This document shows, one piece after another, positions 20,710 through 33,706 of a DNA stretch of 60,213 nucleotides. Every line of letters begins with the position of its first letter. The stretch's first letter is position 1. This DNA comes from Xenorhabdus japonica (GTDB lineage Bacteria > Pseudomonadota > Gammaproteobacteria > Enterobacterales > Enterobacteriaceae). Below the pieces are notes generated by a model. It searched no databases. It was given only the letters and a program-made list of their open reading frames with translations, and was not told the DNA's origin. A program made the position numbers and the translations under genes. The stretch lies in the NCBI RefSeq assembly GCF_900115195.1, contig NZ_FOVO01000024.1:1-60213 (forward strand), read 5' to 3'.

Positions 20710-20741
20710 AGGTAAGGCGGCAATTTACTACCGCCTTACCT
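20710..20741. terminator. Bidirectional terminator between ychH and the GDSL esterase gene
   Basis: 11-bp perfect stem AGGTAAGGCGG / CCGCCTTACCT with a 10-base loop, between convergent genes. Confidence 0.8.
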
Positions 20742-20764
20742 TTGCTTGTGAAAGAGTTGGTATA

Positions 20765-22750
20765 TCAAAATCTGACGTTCATGCCGAGATTAAAATAATA
20801 GTCGTGATTTGGCTCATTATCATTTTTTTCATGTGATACAGCCGCAAATGCGCGAAGATTATTGGTCAGATTGGCATTAATGCCGACAGTGTATTGAACG
20901 CGATCCTTCTTCTGTTTTTTCTCCTGCTGTACGAAACTTGTTTGGGTGGAGTTGATCGCGCTGCGAAGAGCATAGTGTTCATCATTGAATTGATGCTTAA
21001 ACAGGACAGAGGCATAAGGATTAATAAGTCCCAATTGTGTATCTACTCGCCAGCCCATCGAGCCAATTCTGGCATGATAGTGTTGATCGCCAAAATGCAT
21101 GGCAGTACTCCTGTTACCAGATTCACGATAACCATCAATATTTCCTTTGTCCCAAGTGTATTGAATGATTGGACTGGTGGTCAGATAACGGGTGACAGGG
21201 ATATCCCAGCCTGCCGTAATACGCCAACCCCACTGCTTACCCATCGTTGAACCTGATTCCCTACGTGTGGCCTGACCAAGTTGGATGGAACGTGACAAAT
21301 TATCGTAATTGGTGCGTAAATAATGGAAATCACCGCTTAGCCAGCCGCGGTTATAGTAGTTCCATAGTGTGTAAGCTGTTATGACATGGCCTGTCGCTGC
21401 ATAATTAAAATTGGGTGTTGCATTTTGTTCATCTCTATAACGTGAAATTGTTGCCCCTAATAGCAAATTATCCGTCAGTTGATAATCGCTACCCAATGTA
21501 AGGGTTCGATTGTGATTGCCAGTATAACCGCCAAATACACCGATTTTACCTTGTTCTTCATGACGATTGCGTAGTTGTTGCAGGTGGCTGTCAAGTGAGG
21601 ATAGGGCGACTTTAACTGGAATGCGATTGATAGGGTTCAATGTCATCACCTGTAGTGGGGCGTTATAGATCGACATAATGTACTGACCAATCACATGATG
21701 TGCATAAGGTGTTGGGTGGAAGTTATCGGAAAACAAGAATGCTTGGCTTTTATCAAATTCAGGATCGGAAGAAGAACAAACCATAGCCATTTTACCTTGT
21801 TGACAGGCATAACCCAAGGTATTGAAGATACCATAAATAGTCGGGTTCTCAATCATTTCTCGTAAGAGAAGGTTAATATTGGCACGAAGGATATTTCCGT
21901 TATCTAGTCGGCTTTCTTCAATTTGATTATATTTGTCAGAAAGTTGGGAGGCAGTTTTGCTGGCATTATCGTAAGCATCCCGCAATTGGTGGTAAATTTC
22001 TTTAGCTTTTTGGGGATCTTGGGGAGATGCATTTGCGGCAATTTTTTTTAAGACACCTTCGATAATTTTATTTCGGATTTCGGTATTTGGCGTAGGATAC
22101 TGGTTAATGGCTTCATGAATTTGTTTCAGAGTTTGAGCGATCTTTTCTTTAGGTACTTTCTTTTTCTCCAACGAAATTTTAAGTACTTCTTCTAGAATTT
22201 TGGGAGTTGTTCCAACATCTGGAATGTTAGGTACAATAATTAAACCTGCGCCAGCTTTAATAAGCCGATTAACTTGCGATGCTGCGGATTCAGAACCGTC
22301 ATTGATAAGATATTGTGCAGATTTTTTATCGCCTTTCGCTAGATGTTCTAGAGCTTTAGATATATTATTGCCCCCGACCCAATGTATATATACGCCATTA
22401 GGATCAGCCCGTTCAGAATGTGCTTTTAAATAATCATTGAGTTGCTTTTCCGTGGAGTGAGAAATAATGTCCCAGATTAGATTACCTGAACCATTAGCTG
22501 TAGCTCCTCCGTAGGCATAATTCGTTCCGTCTTTACTCTTTGATGGTATTAGTTTTTTGCCTGTGAATTTTCTAGTTATATATTCATCATATAGTTCAGA
22601 TTTTTTTCCATCTGTTGTGAATTTTCCGATATTTCCACTATCACTCAAACTATCCCCAAAAACATATATATTGTCATAGGCATAAGAATTAGTAGTGAAA
22701 TTTACTAATAATGCAGTTGTAGCTGATACTAAAAAGGATACCTTTTTCAT
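20765..22750 (-). CDS. Autotransporter GDSL esterase/lipase, paralogue 1
   Basis: 661 aa from ATG 22750 (AGGAGA upstream; MKKVSFLVSATTALLVNF is a signal peptide). GDSLSDSGN at residues 32-40 is SGNH block I with nucleophile Ser34; VGGNN is block III (Asn present, but the following residue is Asn instead of the usual Asp); DNFHPTPYAHH carries the catalytic Asp-His. The last 260-270 residues are an autotransporter beta-barrel ending ...NLGMNVRF. Relatives (EstA, ApeE) stay surface-anchored and hydrolyse lipids or esters. Between blocks III and V is a long Lys/Gln-rich helical insert. It is a tandem paralogue of the gene at 23032; the two barrels are much more alike than the passengers. Confidence 0.92.
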   Translation of the reverse strand: MKKVSFLVSATTALLVNFTTNSYAYDNIYVFGDSLSDSGNIGKFTTDGKKSELYDEYITRKFTGKKLIPSKSKDGTNYAYGGATANGSGNLIWDIISHSTEKQLNDYLKAHSERADPNGVYIHWVGGNNISKALEHLAKGDKKSAQYLINDGSESAASQVNRLIKAGAGLIIVPNIPDVGTTPKILEEVLKISLEKKKVPKEKIAQTLKQIHEAINQYPTPNTEIRNKIIEGVLKKIAANASPQDPQKAKEIYHQLRDAYDNASKTASQLSDKYNQIEESRLDNGNILRANINLLLREMIENPTIYGIFNTLGYACQQGKMAMVCSSSDPEFDKSQAFLFSDNFHPTPYAHHVIGQYIMSIYNAPLQVMTLNPINRIPVKVALSSLDSHLQQLRNRHEEQGKIGVFGGYTGNHNRTLTLGSDYQLTDNLLLGATISRYRDEQNATPNFNYAATGHVITAYTLWNYYNRGWLSGDFHYLRTNYDNLSRSIQLGQATRRESGSTMGKQWGWRITAGWDIPVTRYLTTSPIIQYTWDKGNIDGYRESGNRSTAMHFGDQHYHARIGSMGWRVDTQLGLINPYASVLFKHQFNDEHYALRSAINSTQTSFVQQEKKQKKDRVQYTVGINANLTNNLRAFAAVSHEKNDNEPNHDYYFNLGMNVRF

Positions 22751-22936
22751 ATCGTTTCGTTCTCCTGAAAATAGCATGTTATTTTGGTACTAGTTCAACA
22801 CATTGAGTTAAAAGACTATTCGATTATCTCTCTGGTTGATGGCTGATTTCCTGCATATTTCAGTTAGATACTACTTCTATTTGCATATACGAAAATTCAA
22901 CAAAATATTAATATCAGGATTGATAATTAAACAAAA

Positions 22937-22967
22937 ACGCAAGGCAGTAATATTTATTGCCTTGCGT
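22937..22967 (-). terminator. Terminator of GDSL paralogue 2
   Basis: 10-bp stem ACGCAAGGCA / TGCCTTGCGT; on the minus strand it is followed by TTTTTG. It lies between the tandem paralogues, so they are probably separate transcripts. Confidence 0.8.
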
Positions 22968-23031
22968 CCCTGAGTGGAAGTTCTGTTTCTATTGTCCGAT
23001 AGTTTATTAATATCGACTTATTTACACCGAA

Positions 23032-25080
23032 TTAGAAACTAGCATTGATGCCAAAACTGAAATTATAGTTAGGATCTTGAGCACTACCCTCATTGCGAGT
23101 TACAGAAGCAAATCCACGCAAGTTATTGAACAGGTTTGCGTTCATGCCGATAGTATATTGGCGCCAATTAGTGCTTTGTTTGCCACTTTCTCGCACAAAA
23201 GAAGTTTTGGTGGAGTTAATAGAACCGCTCAGTTTGTAGCTTATATCACCAAATTGATGATTGAACTGAACTGAAGCATAAGGATTGAAACGACCAAATT
23301 TAGTATCTACTCGCCAGCCCAGTGTTCCAACTTTAGATGTATAGTTTTGATCACCAAAATTCATAGAAGTGCTATTGTTGCCGGATTCACGGTAGCCATC
23401 GATTTCACCTTTGCTCCAAGCATACTGGACGACTGGGCTGGTGGTCAGATAGTTGGTGACAGGGATATCCCAACCTGCGGTAATGCGTGCTCCCCACTGT
23501 TTACCTGTGGTAGCACCGGTTTCCCTGCGGGTGGCGTTGCCAAGCTGGATAGCACGGGTCAGGCTGTCATAATTGGTGCGCGAATAATGGACATCACCGC
23601 TCAACCAGCCATTGTTGTAGTAATTCCACAATGTATAAGCTGTCAGAACATGACCAAGTCCTTCATAAGAGAAATTAGCCGCAGGAGTGCGCTCATCTTT
23701 ATAGTCAGAGTACATTGCACCCAACAGCAGGTTATTTGTCAGTTGATAGTTGCCACTCAGTGTAAAGGTTTTGTTCTGGCTACCAGTGTAGCCGCCAAAA
23801 ACACCGATTTTGCCTTGAGCATTGCCGCTATTGCGTAGTTGTTGCAGGTGACCGTCAAGGGAAGAGAGGGCACTTTTAACTGGTGCACGGTTAACCTGGT
23901 TCAGGGTCATTACCTGTGATGGCGCATTATAAATAGAGGTAATATATTGACCCATTATCTTGTGTCCCAACGGAGTTGGGTGGAAGTTATCGGAGAATAA
24001 GAACTGTTTATCCCCTGTAAAACCTGAATCTTCGGAGGTGCATTTATCGGCACCCTTATTTTTATCTTTATCATATGAGCAGGCATAACCTAATGTATTT
24101 TGAATGCCATAAATCAGAGGGTTGGCGATTACTTCATTCAGCAGGCCATTGATATCAGCACGCAGGATATTGCCATTTTTTTCGCTGATTTTTTCGTCGA
24201 CTAGATTGTTGTATATATCAGTGAGTTTTGAAGCATCTTTGCTGATTTCTTCATATGTTTTGAGAAGCTTACCATAAGCTTCTTTTTGTTTTTCTTTTTG
24301 TTCAGCTGAATCACCCTTGTAAGCATTTTTTGCTATTTCTTGAAAAATTCCCTGAAGAATCAGGTTTCGAGCTTGAATGTTAGGAATATCATAACCATTA
24401 ATTACTTGATGGATGTTCTGTAGTTGTTCATTTATTTCTTCTTTTGATAATTTTTTGCCATCTGCTGATGGTTGGGATAATGCCTGTTCCAAGAACTTTT
24501 CTAGCATCTTGGGTGTAGTTCCAACATCAGGAACAATTGGTGCGATAATTAATCCGGCACCTTTTTCGACAAGTTTATTGATTTGATTTGCAGCTGTGGT
24601 AGCGCTTATATAGGCAATGTCAGCGGTAACTTTTTGACCTTGCATTGGATCTTTTGTCTTTGCAGTTTTTATTTGGCCGTCTTCTAAAGCTTTGGCAAGG
24701 TCGTTGCCTCCTACCCAGTGAATATAGATGCTATTAGGGTCAGCTTTTCCATTATTGTCATTAAGATATTTATCTACCTGTTCTTGCGTATTAAAACCGT
24801 CTTTGCTGTATTTTTTAAGAGCTGTAGCACTACCTTGAGCGTAATTAGTTCCATCTTTTTTAATAGATGGCGTTAGATCAGTCCCCGTGATTTGTTGAGC
24901 AATATACTCATCGTATAACTGACTGGTTTTTCCATCTGTCGTATATCTTCCGTTATTCCCACCATCGCTCAGGCTATCACCAAAGACATAGACTTTGTTA
25001 TAGGAATAAGCATTTGCATTAGAAATGGCATTGATTGAAAGCGCTAACAGTGCAGGTGTGAATAAAAAAGCCTTTTTCAT
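23032..25080 (-). CDS. Autotransporter GDSL esterase/lipase, paralogue 2
   Basis: 682 aa from ATG 25080 with AAGGAGA upstream; the 45-codon extension to 25215 lacks support. Signal peptide MKKAFLFTPALLALSINA; block I GDSLSDGGN (Ser36); block III VGGND; Asp-His in DNFHPTPLGHK; C-terminal autotransporter barrel ending ...SFGINASF. Its passenger carries a longer lysine-rich helical insert than paralogue 1 and a probable disulphide (CSYDKDKNKGADKC). Same predicted role: surface-displayed esterase/lipase acting on host or environmental lipids. The pair occupies the ychH-prs interval that holds dauA in E. coli. Confidence 0.93.
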   Translation of the reverse strand: MKKAFLFTPALLALSINAISNANAYSYNKVYVFGDSLSDGGNNGRYTTDGKTSQLYDEYIAQQITGTDLTPSIKKDGTNYAQGSATALKKYSKDGFNTQEQVDKYLNDNNGKADPNSIYIHWVGGNDLAKALEDGQIKTAKTKDPMQGQKVTADIAYISATTAANQINKLVEKGAGLIIAPIVPDVGTTPKMLEKFLEQALSQPSADGKKLSKEEINEQLQNIHQVINGYDIPNIQARNLILQGIFQEIAKNAYKGDSAEQKEKQKEAYGKLLKTYEEISKDASKLTDIYNNLVDEKISEKNGNILRADINGLLNEVIANPLIYGIQNTLGYACSYDKDKNKGADKCTSEDSGFTGDKQFLFSDNFHPTPLGHKIMGQYITSIYNAPSQVMTLNQVNRAPVKSALSSLDGHLQQLRNSGNAQGKIGVFGGYTGSQNKTFTLSGNYQLTNNLLLGAMYSDYKDERTPAANFSYEGLGHVLTAYTLWNYYNNGWLSGDVHYSRTNYDSLTRAIQLGNATRRETGATTGKQWGARITAGWDIPVTNYLTTSPVVQYAWSKGEIDGYRESGNNSTSMNFGDQNYTSKVGTLGWRVDTKFGRFNPYASVQFNHQFGDISYKLSGSINSTKTSFVRESGKQSTNWRQYTIGMNANLFNNLRGFASVTRNEGSAQDPNYNFSFGINASF

Positions 25081-25570
25081 TTTGGCATTCTCCTTAAAAA
25101 TAGTTTTTGTTCTTGAACAGCCTCTCGCCTTTGAATAAAGAAGTATCCAGTGATTCTTCCCTGAGGAAGTTGGAGGTGCTGATGTGTTTAGTATTCCAAT
25201 TAAGCTGGCTGCCAATTTATTAGAAAAATTTATTTTTAAAAGCTAAGGAATAATATTTGTTTATCAATATGACTGTGTGACGTAAGGAAATAAAAACCTA
25301 CCATCATTGAGTATTCGGCAGGTTAGCAGCAACTATTCAATGACACCAGTATTGTGAGGGGGTTTAGCAACTGGACGTACCAGATGAATTGAAATTATTG
25401 TGGGATATTAATTTCAATTTGTATGTAAGATAATCATCTTATTTTATTGAGAAAAATTCACGATATTTGGGTTAACTTATTGATAAAGTTAATTATTAAT
25501 CTTATTTTAATATTCATCAATGTTATTAATTCTTGATGAAAATATTAGCTATGTATATCAAATAAACAGA
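25081..25570. other. Upstream region of GDSL paralogue 2
   Basis: About 490 bp without a convincing gene; AT-rich, presumably holding the promoter of the esterase gene. No operator recognised. Confidence 0.4.
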
Positions 25571-25608
25571 AAACCCCGCCGCTGCAAATGCAGCCACGGG
25601 GTTTTTTT
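25571..25608 (-). terminator. prs terminator
   Basis: AAACCCCG / CGGGGTTT stem with an inner GCTGC-AAAT-GCAGC stem, flanked by T-runs on both strands, about 95 bp after the prs stop codon. Confidence 0.88.
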
Positions 25609-25700
25609 AAGCAATGATTTATTTAATCACTTGAATAAGTTAGCGCTTAATATTAACGCTAAAGCTTAAACATTCATGCTCAAACATTAGTACTCAAACA

Positions 25701-27666
<1,966 letters not shown>

Positions 27667-27667
<1 letters not shown>

Positions 27668-28284
27668 TATTGAATCGTCCAGTTATCCATCTTTAATTTT
27701 ATGCGATTTTTCCCTTGGGTAAGCTCCAATCGAGTGGGTAAGGCTGGTGTGATCGAGGTATCGTATCCCTGATAATTGACTCGCCAAACTTCACCATTTT
27801 TTTTGTCACTCACGGATTTAAGCAGGTAGTTGGCATCCAACTGAAAATCTTTAGTACTGCCGGGCAAACCGATAATCCAACTTTTCAGGTTATCCAGAGG
27901 GATATTCATATTGGTAAGCTGGTAAATTAAGGATTCTGGCTCATCACTGAGATATTTTTTACCGTTATTGTCAGTGACTTGAATCATGTTCGGTTTAACA
28001 AATAATTCCAATTCTGTTGTACCCAGTGGGTTGAGCAGCAGTAATTTATAATTGTCAGGCGAATATTGTTGCCAGAAAAAACGGGCATACACTTTTTTTT
28101 CATTTGCCAAATAAGCGAAAGAACCCCGGGTTTGGTAATGTTCCAGCTTTGTCAGTTGTTGTTCACGAGCATGCCATTGTGGGGTATCCGCTGATCCTGT
28201 GCCCATTGGGGGTTGTGTGATTGTACAGGCCGTCAGTAAAACACCGGATAGGGGAAGTAAGCGAAAAAACGAAGACATTTTCAT
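27667..28284 (-). CDS. lolB: Outer-membrane lipoprotein receptor LolB
   Basis: 205 aa from ATG 28284; the frame extends 31 codons upstream without support. Lipoprotein signal with lipobox LLTAC followed by TITQPP. LolB receives lipoproteins from LolA and inserts them into the inner leaflet of the outer membrane; [22 protein letters not shown] is the typical N-terminal region. Its stop overlaps the first base of ispE, indicating one transcript lolB-ispE(-prs). Divergent from hemA. Confidence 0.95.
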
Positions 28285-28588
28285 ACGGTAACCCTTGGTG
28301 GTAGGAAAGTTTGAAACTTGAGTTCTATTGGTTATAAATATGGCAGTATTTAAATATGACAATTTAGGGCGTGTCACCCAATTTTATAATCAGGCGGGTA
28401 ATTTAGCGAAAATTTGGTAAGAATTCTCGAATAAATTATCGCAGAACCATCCGATTGACTTTTATTGAACTGATGCATCAAGTAGAATGCTCGACCAATG
28501 AGAATCCTTATGAAGGGTGTGAGTTTATGAGAATAATTATTAATATCATTATTATCTTGCCCCCCTGTGATAACTCAATGCAGTGAAG
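28285..28588. promoter_or_regulatory. lolB-hemA divergent promoter region
   Basis: About 300 bp between divergent genes. A TATAAT lies at 28385-28390 on the plus strand, a possible -10 for hemA; a matching -35 is not clear. Confidence 0.35.
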
Positions 28589-29851
28589 ATGACTTTATTA
28601 GCACTCGGTATCAACCATAAAACAGCACCTGTTTCCTTACGTGAGCGGGTGGCCTTTTCTCCTGACACGATAGGGCTAGCGCTTGATGACTTGCTCCAGC
28701 AACCACTGGTGCGAGGCGGTGTTGTGCTGTCTACCTGCAACCGCACGGAGCTTTACCTCAGCGTTGAGCAGCAGGGTAATTTTAAAGAACAGTTAATTAA
28801 TTGGCTATGCAAATACCATCGCCTTAATCCTGATGATTTGACAAAAAGCCTTTACTGGCATGTGGATAATGAGGCCGTCAGCCATTTGATGCGGGTCGCC
28901 AGCGGCTTGGATTCTTTGGTATTGGGCGAACCGCAGATTTTGGGACAAGTGAAAAAGGCCTTTGCTGAGTCACAAAGTTATCAATCACTGTCAAGTGAAC
29001 TCGAACGCTTGTTCCAAAAATCTTTCTCAGTGGCCAAGCGGGTCAGAACAGAAACAGAAATTGGTGCAAATGCCGTTTCCGTGGCATTTGCTGCTTGCAC
29101 ACTGGCACGACAAATTTTCGAATCCCTTTCTCAACTGAATATCCTGTTAGTGGGAGCAGGGGAGACGATTGAACTGGTAGCCCGACACCTCAAAGAGCAT
29201 CGTGTGTATCACATGATGATCGCTAATCGTACGAAAGAACGTGCACAAATGCTTGCCAGTGAAGTCAATGCAGAAGTCATTTCCCTACCGGATATTGATA
29301 CCCGATTGGCCGAAGCTGATATTGTAATTAGCTCCACTGCCAGCCCGTTGCCAATCATTGGCAAAGGCATGGTCGAAAGAGCGTTGAAATTACGGCGCAA
29401 CCAGCCGATGTTGCTGATTGATATTGCCGTTCCCCGTGATATTGAGCCGGATGTTGAAAAATTGAGTGATGTTTATCTGTATAGCGTGGATGACTTACAG
29501 GCTATCATTCAGCAAAATCTTGCCCAACGCAAAGCTGCGGCGGTTGTTGCGGAAGATATTGTTCAACAAGAAAGCAGCCATTTCATGGATTGGTTGCGTT
29601 CTCAAGGTGCTGTTAATACAATTCGTGAATACCGGGAACAAGCAGAGAAAATCAGGGCTGAAATGACGGCAAAAGCATTGATGTCCATAAGGCAGGGTGC
29701 TGACGCTGAACAGATCATCAACCAATTGACCCATCAATTGACGAATCGTCTGATTCACTCACCGACTAAATCTCTCCAACAAGCTGCCAGCGATGGCGAT
29801 TTGGAACGCCTGAATCTATTACGGGACAGCCTTGGGCTGGATCATAACTAA
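28589..29851 (+). CDS. hemA: Glutamyl-tRNA reductase
   Basis: 420 aa from ATG 28589 ([20 protein letters not shown], the canonical start; a GTG two codons earlier is unlikely). Catalytic Cys in [17 protein letters not shown]-binding [17 protein letters not shown]-terminal dimerisation helices. First committed step of tetrapyrrole synthesis: Glu-tRNA to glutamate-1-semialdehyde. First gene of hemA-prfA-prmC. Confidence 0.97.
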   Translation: MTLLALGINHKTAPVSLRERVAFSPDTIGLALDDLLQQPLVRGGVVLSTCNRTELYLSVEQQGNFKEQLINWLCKYHRLNPDDLTKSLYWHVDNEAVSHLMRVASGLDSLVLGEPQILGQVKKAFAESQSYQSLSSELERLFQKSFSVAKRVRTETEIGANAVSVAFAACTLARQIFESLSQLNILLVGAGETIELVARHLKEHRVYHMMIANRTKERAQMLASEVNAEVISLPDIDTRLAEADIVISSTASPLPIIGKGMVERALKLRRNQPMLLIDIAVPRDIEPDVEKLSDVYLYSVDDLQAIIQQNLAQRKAAAVVAEDIVQQESSHFMDWLRSQGAVNTIREYREQAEKIRAEMTAKALMSIRQGADAEQIINQLTHQLTNRLIHSPTKSLQQAASDGDLERLNLLRDSLGLDHN

Positions 29852-29892
29852 CCCTATTCTAAACCTATTCTAAATAAGGTCTGATATTACGA

Positions 29893-30975
29893 ATGAAGTC
29901 TTCTATTGTCGCTAAATTGGAAGCATTACAAGAACGCCATGAAGAAGTTTTGGCTCACCTCGGTGATGCTGAAGTGATCACTGATCAAGAGCGTTTTCGG
30001 GCACTCTCAAAAGAATATGCTCAATTGACTGATGTGACTAACTGTTTTAAAGCTTGGAAAAGCGTTCAGGATGATATAGAAACAGCCGAGATGATGCTTG
30101 ATGATCCCGAAATGCGGGAAATGGCGCAGGAAGAACTCAAGGGCGCAAAAATTCGTAATGAAGAGTTGGAACAGCAACTGCAAGTGCTGTTATTACCAAA
30201 AGATCCGGATGATGAACGCAACTGTTTCCTTGAGGTTCGTGCTGGAACCGGTGGTGATGAAGCGGCAATATTTGCCGGGGATTTATTCCGCATGTACAGC
30301 CGTTATGCAGAATCCCACCGTTGGAAAGTTGAGATCATGAGCGCCAATGAAGGCGAACATGGTGGATATAAAGAAGTGATTGCTAAAATTTCTGGTGAAC
30401 AAGTTTATGGTCACTTGAAATTTGAGTCTGGCGGTCATCGTGTTCAGCGTGTGCCGGAAACCGAATCTCAAGGGCGTATTCATACTTCTGCTTGCACAGT
30501 GGCTATTTTGCCAGAAATTCCAGAAGCGGAATTACCGGAAATCAGCCCAAGCGATCTGAAAATTGACACTTTTCGTTCCTCCGGTGCGGGTGGGCAGCAC
30601 GTCAATACCACTGACTCTGCAATTCGAATTACCCACCTTCCGACGGGTATTGTTGTGGAGTGTCAGGATGAGCGTTCACAACATAAAAATAAAGCAAAAG
30701 CAATGTCTGTGCTGGCTGCGCGTATTCGTGCCGCTGATATGCAAAAGCGTCAGGAAGCCGAGGCTTCTGAACGCCGCAACTTGCTCGGCTCTGGCGACCG
30801 TTCAGATCGCAACCGTACTTATAACTTCCCACAGGGACGGGTTACTGATCACCGTATCAACTTAACATTATATCGCCTTGAAGAAGTGATGGAAGGCAAA
30901 CTGGATATGCTTATCCAGCCTATCATTACTGAATATCAAGCAGACCAATTATCCGCATTGTCAGAGCAGGATTGA
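29893..30975 (+). CDS. prfA: Peptide chain release factor 1
   Basis: 360 aa, standard length. GAGGQHVN (peptidyl-tRNA hydrolysis GGQ motif) and the codon-recognition segment with [13 protein letters not shown] upstream of it. Recognises UAA and UAG. Its Gln in GGQ is the methylation target of PrmC, encoded immediately downstream. Confidence 0.97.
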   Translation: MKSSIVAKLEALQERHEEVLAHLGDAEVITDQERFRALSKEYAQLTDVTNCFKAWKSVQDDIETAEMMLDDPEMREMAQEELKGAKIRNEELEQQLQVLLLPKDPDDERNCFLEVRAGTGGDEAAIFAGDLFRMYSRYAESHRWKVEIMSANEGEHGGYKEVIAKISGEQVYGHLKFESGGHRVQRVPETESQGRIHTSACTVAILPEIPEAELPEISPSDLKIDTFRSSGAGGQHVNTTDSAIRITHLPTGIVVECQDERSQHKNKAKAMSVLAARIRAADMQKRQEAEASERRNLLGSGDRSDRNRTYNFPQGRVTDHRINLTLYRLEEVMEGKLDMLIQPIITEYQADQLSALSEQD

Positions 30976-31850
30976 TGAATTATCAACACTGGCTCCAGCA
31001 TGCAGCTATGCAGTTGACTGAAAGTGACAGCCCTAAGCGTGATGCAGAAATTTTGTTGCAATACGTAACAGGGCGTTCCCGCACTTATTTGATTGCATTC
31101 AATGAAACGCCTATTTCTCCGGAGGAAGCCAGCCAGCTTGATGCTTTTCTGGCTCGACGCATTCAGGGAGAGCCGATCGCTTATATTGTAGGGGAGCGCG
31201 AATTTTGGTCGTTGCCCCTTGCTGTATCACCAGCAACCTTGATCCCACGCCCTGATACGGAATGCTTAGTTAAAAAAGCCCTGGAATTGCTGCCTGATTT
31301 ACCTGCACAGATTCTGGATCTTGGTACGGGAACGGGGGCTATTGCATTGGCATTGGCGAGTGAACGGCATGATTGTCATGTAACAGGGGTGGATATCAAT
31401 CCCGATGCCGTGGCATTGGCGAAATATAACGCTGAAAAAAATGCCGAAAAGTTACCTTTCCGCAATCAGCCTTTTCACAATGTGAATTTTTTACAAAGTG
31501 AGTGGTTCTCAGCAGTTGGGAAACAGCAATTTGATATGATTGTCAGTAATCCTCCGTATATTGATGAGCTTGACCCTCATCTGGGTGAAGGAGATGTCAG
31601 GTTTGAACCGGCCACTGCATTGATTGCTGCCCAAAATGGCATGGCAGATTTGCAGACAATTGTGGAACAGGCTCGCCACTTCCTGTTACCAAACGGATGG
31701 CTATTATTGGAACATGGCTGGAAACAGGGAATCGTTGTTAGAAACCTATTTTTGGAAAAAGGTTATCAACAGATAGAGACCTTTCAGGATTATGGTGGTA
31801 ACGAACGTATCACGACAGGTCGATGGAATAAAAATGAAAACCATAGTTAA
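30975..31850 (+). CDS. prmC: Release factor glutamine methyltransferase PrmC
   Basis: 291 aa from ATG 30975, whose A is the last base of the prfA stop codon (TGATG), so translation is coupled. SAM-binding ILDLGTGTGAIALALA, and NPPYI, the motif that binds the Gln side chain of RF1/RF2. It methylates the GGQ glutamine. Confidence 0.97.
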   Translation: MNYQHWLQHAAMQLTESDSPKRDAEILLQYVTGRSRTYLIAFNETPISPEEASQLDAFLARRIQGEPIAYIVGEREFWSLPLAVSPATLIPRPDTECLVKKALELLPDLPAQILDLGTGTGAIALALASERHDCHVTGVDINPDAVALAKYNAEKNAEKLPFRNQPFHNVNFLQSEWFSAVGKQQFDMIVSNPPYIDELDPHLGEGDVRFEPATALIAAQNGMADLQTIVEQARHFLLPNGWLLLEHGWKQGIVVRNLFLEKGYQQIETFQDYGGNERITTGRWNKNENHS

Positions 31851-32643
31851 TTATGAATTCAATAATGCTTCCCTGATAGACGGTATTATTCTAGTAACAC
31901 GGGCCATTCGTCCTGATTTTCCTCAAATATTAGTGATTGAGCAATTAACCGCCTTGGTTGAAGAAGCACAGCAAAAAGTTTCCTCCATAACTGACACTAA
32001 AACAAAATTGCAATCGTTATTGACGCTTTTTTATCGAGAGTGGAAATTCCGCGGAGCGAATGGGGTGTATTGTTTGTCTGATACTCTATGGTTGGATAAT
32101 GTACTGCGTTCACATCAAGGCGCCCCCGTAACACTGGGGACGGTATTTTCACACATTGCTCAGGCGCTGGGATTGCCCGTACAGCCCGTCATATTCCCGA
32201 CACAGCTAATCTTGCGGATTGATTTCACTGATGAGCCAACATGGTTCATTAATCCTATGAATGGCGATACGCTCACCGAGCATATACTTGATGTCTGGTT
32301 AAAAGGTCATATTGGTCCAACAGTTGGCCTGAAAAACAAAGACTTACAGGGGGCGGATAACGCCAGTGTCGTGCGAAAAGCTACCGACACCATCAAAACT
32401 TCCTTAATGCAAGAAAAAAAGATGGAGCTAGCACTTAAAGCCAGTGAAATCGTGCTGATGTTTGACCCTGATGATCCGTATGAAATCCGCGACCGTGGGC
32501 TGATTTATGTACAGCTCGATTGTAGTCACATTGCTGTCTCAGATTTGAGCTATTTCGTGGAGCACTGCCCTGAGGACCCTGTCTCAGAAATGCTAAAAAT
32601 GCAGATTAACTCCATTGAGCAGAGAGCGATTATCCTCCATTAA
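31834..32643 (+). CDS. sirB1: SirB1-family protein (transglutaminase-like/TPR)
   Basis: 269 aa from ATG 31834, overlapping the end of prmC by 17 bases. Contains the SirB1 N-terminal core (...FRGANGVYCLSDTLWLDNVL) and a C-terminal TPR-like segment (LALKASEIVLMFDPDDPYEIRDRG). The gene is conserved between prmC and kdsA across enterics; biochemical function is not established. Confidence 0.88.
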   Translation: MKTIVNYEFNNASLIDGIILVTRAIRPDFPQILVIEQLTALVEEAQQKVSSITDTKTKLQSLLTLFYREWKFRGANGVYCLSDTLWLDNVLRSHQGAPVTLGTVFSHIAQALGLPVQPVIFPTQLILRIDFTDEPTWFINPMNGDTLTEHILDVWLKGHIGPTVGLKNKDLQGADNASVVRKATDTIKTSLMQEKKMELALKASEIVLMFDPDDPYEIRDRGLIYVQLDCSHIAVSDLSYFVEHCPEDPVSEMLKMQINSIEQRAIILH

Positions 32644-32706
32644 ATATCGTTACAAGAATGTCGTCATAAGACGGAATTTCTCTGCTCTTTATTTATTTTT
32701 TTATGA

Positions 32707-33603
<897 letters not shown>

Positions 33604-33642
33604 TCACTGTATCCGTCAGGGTCTCTTAATAAAGTTTGATAA

Positions 33643-33683
33643 AGCGGTTACAGGCGTTTTTTTCTGTAACCGCTGATTTTTTT
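33643..33683 (+). terminator. kdsA terminator
   Basis: 11-bp perfect stem AGCGGTTACAG / CTGTAACCGCT followed by GATTTTTTT. Confidence 0.92.
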
Positions 33684-33706
33684 CATTTCCCTAGTGTTGG
33701 GATATC

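Noticed and set aside
23347-23838. 163-codon plus-strand ORF antisense to the GDSL autotransporter
   Set aside because: Shadow frame of the beta-barrel coding sequence; a similar shadow exists opposite paralogue 1, as expected from paralogy.
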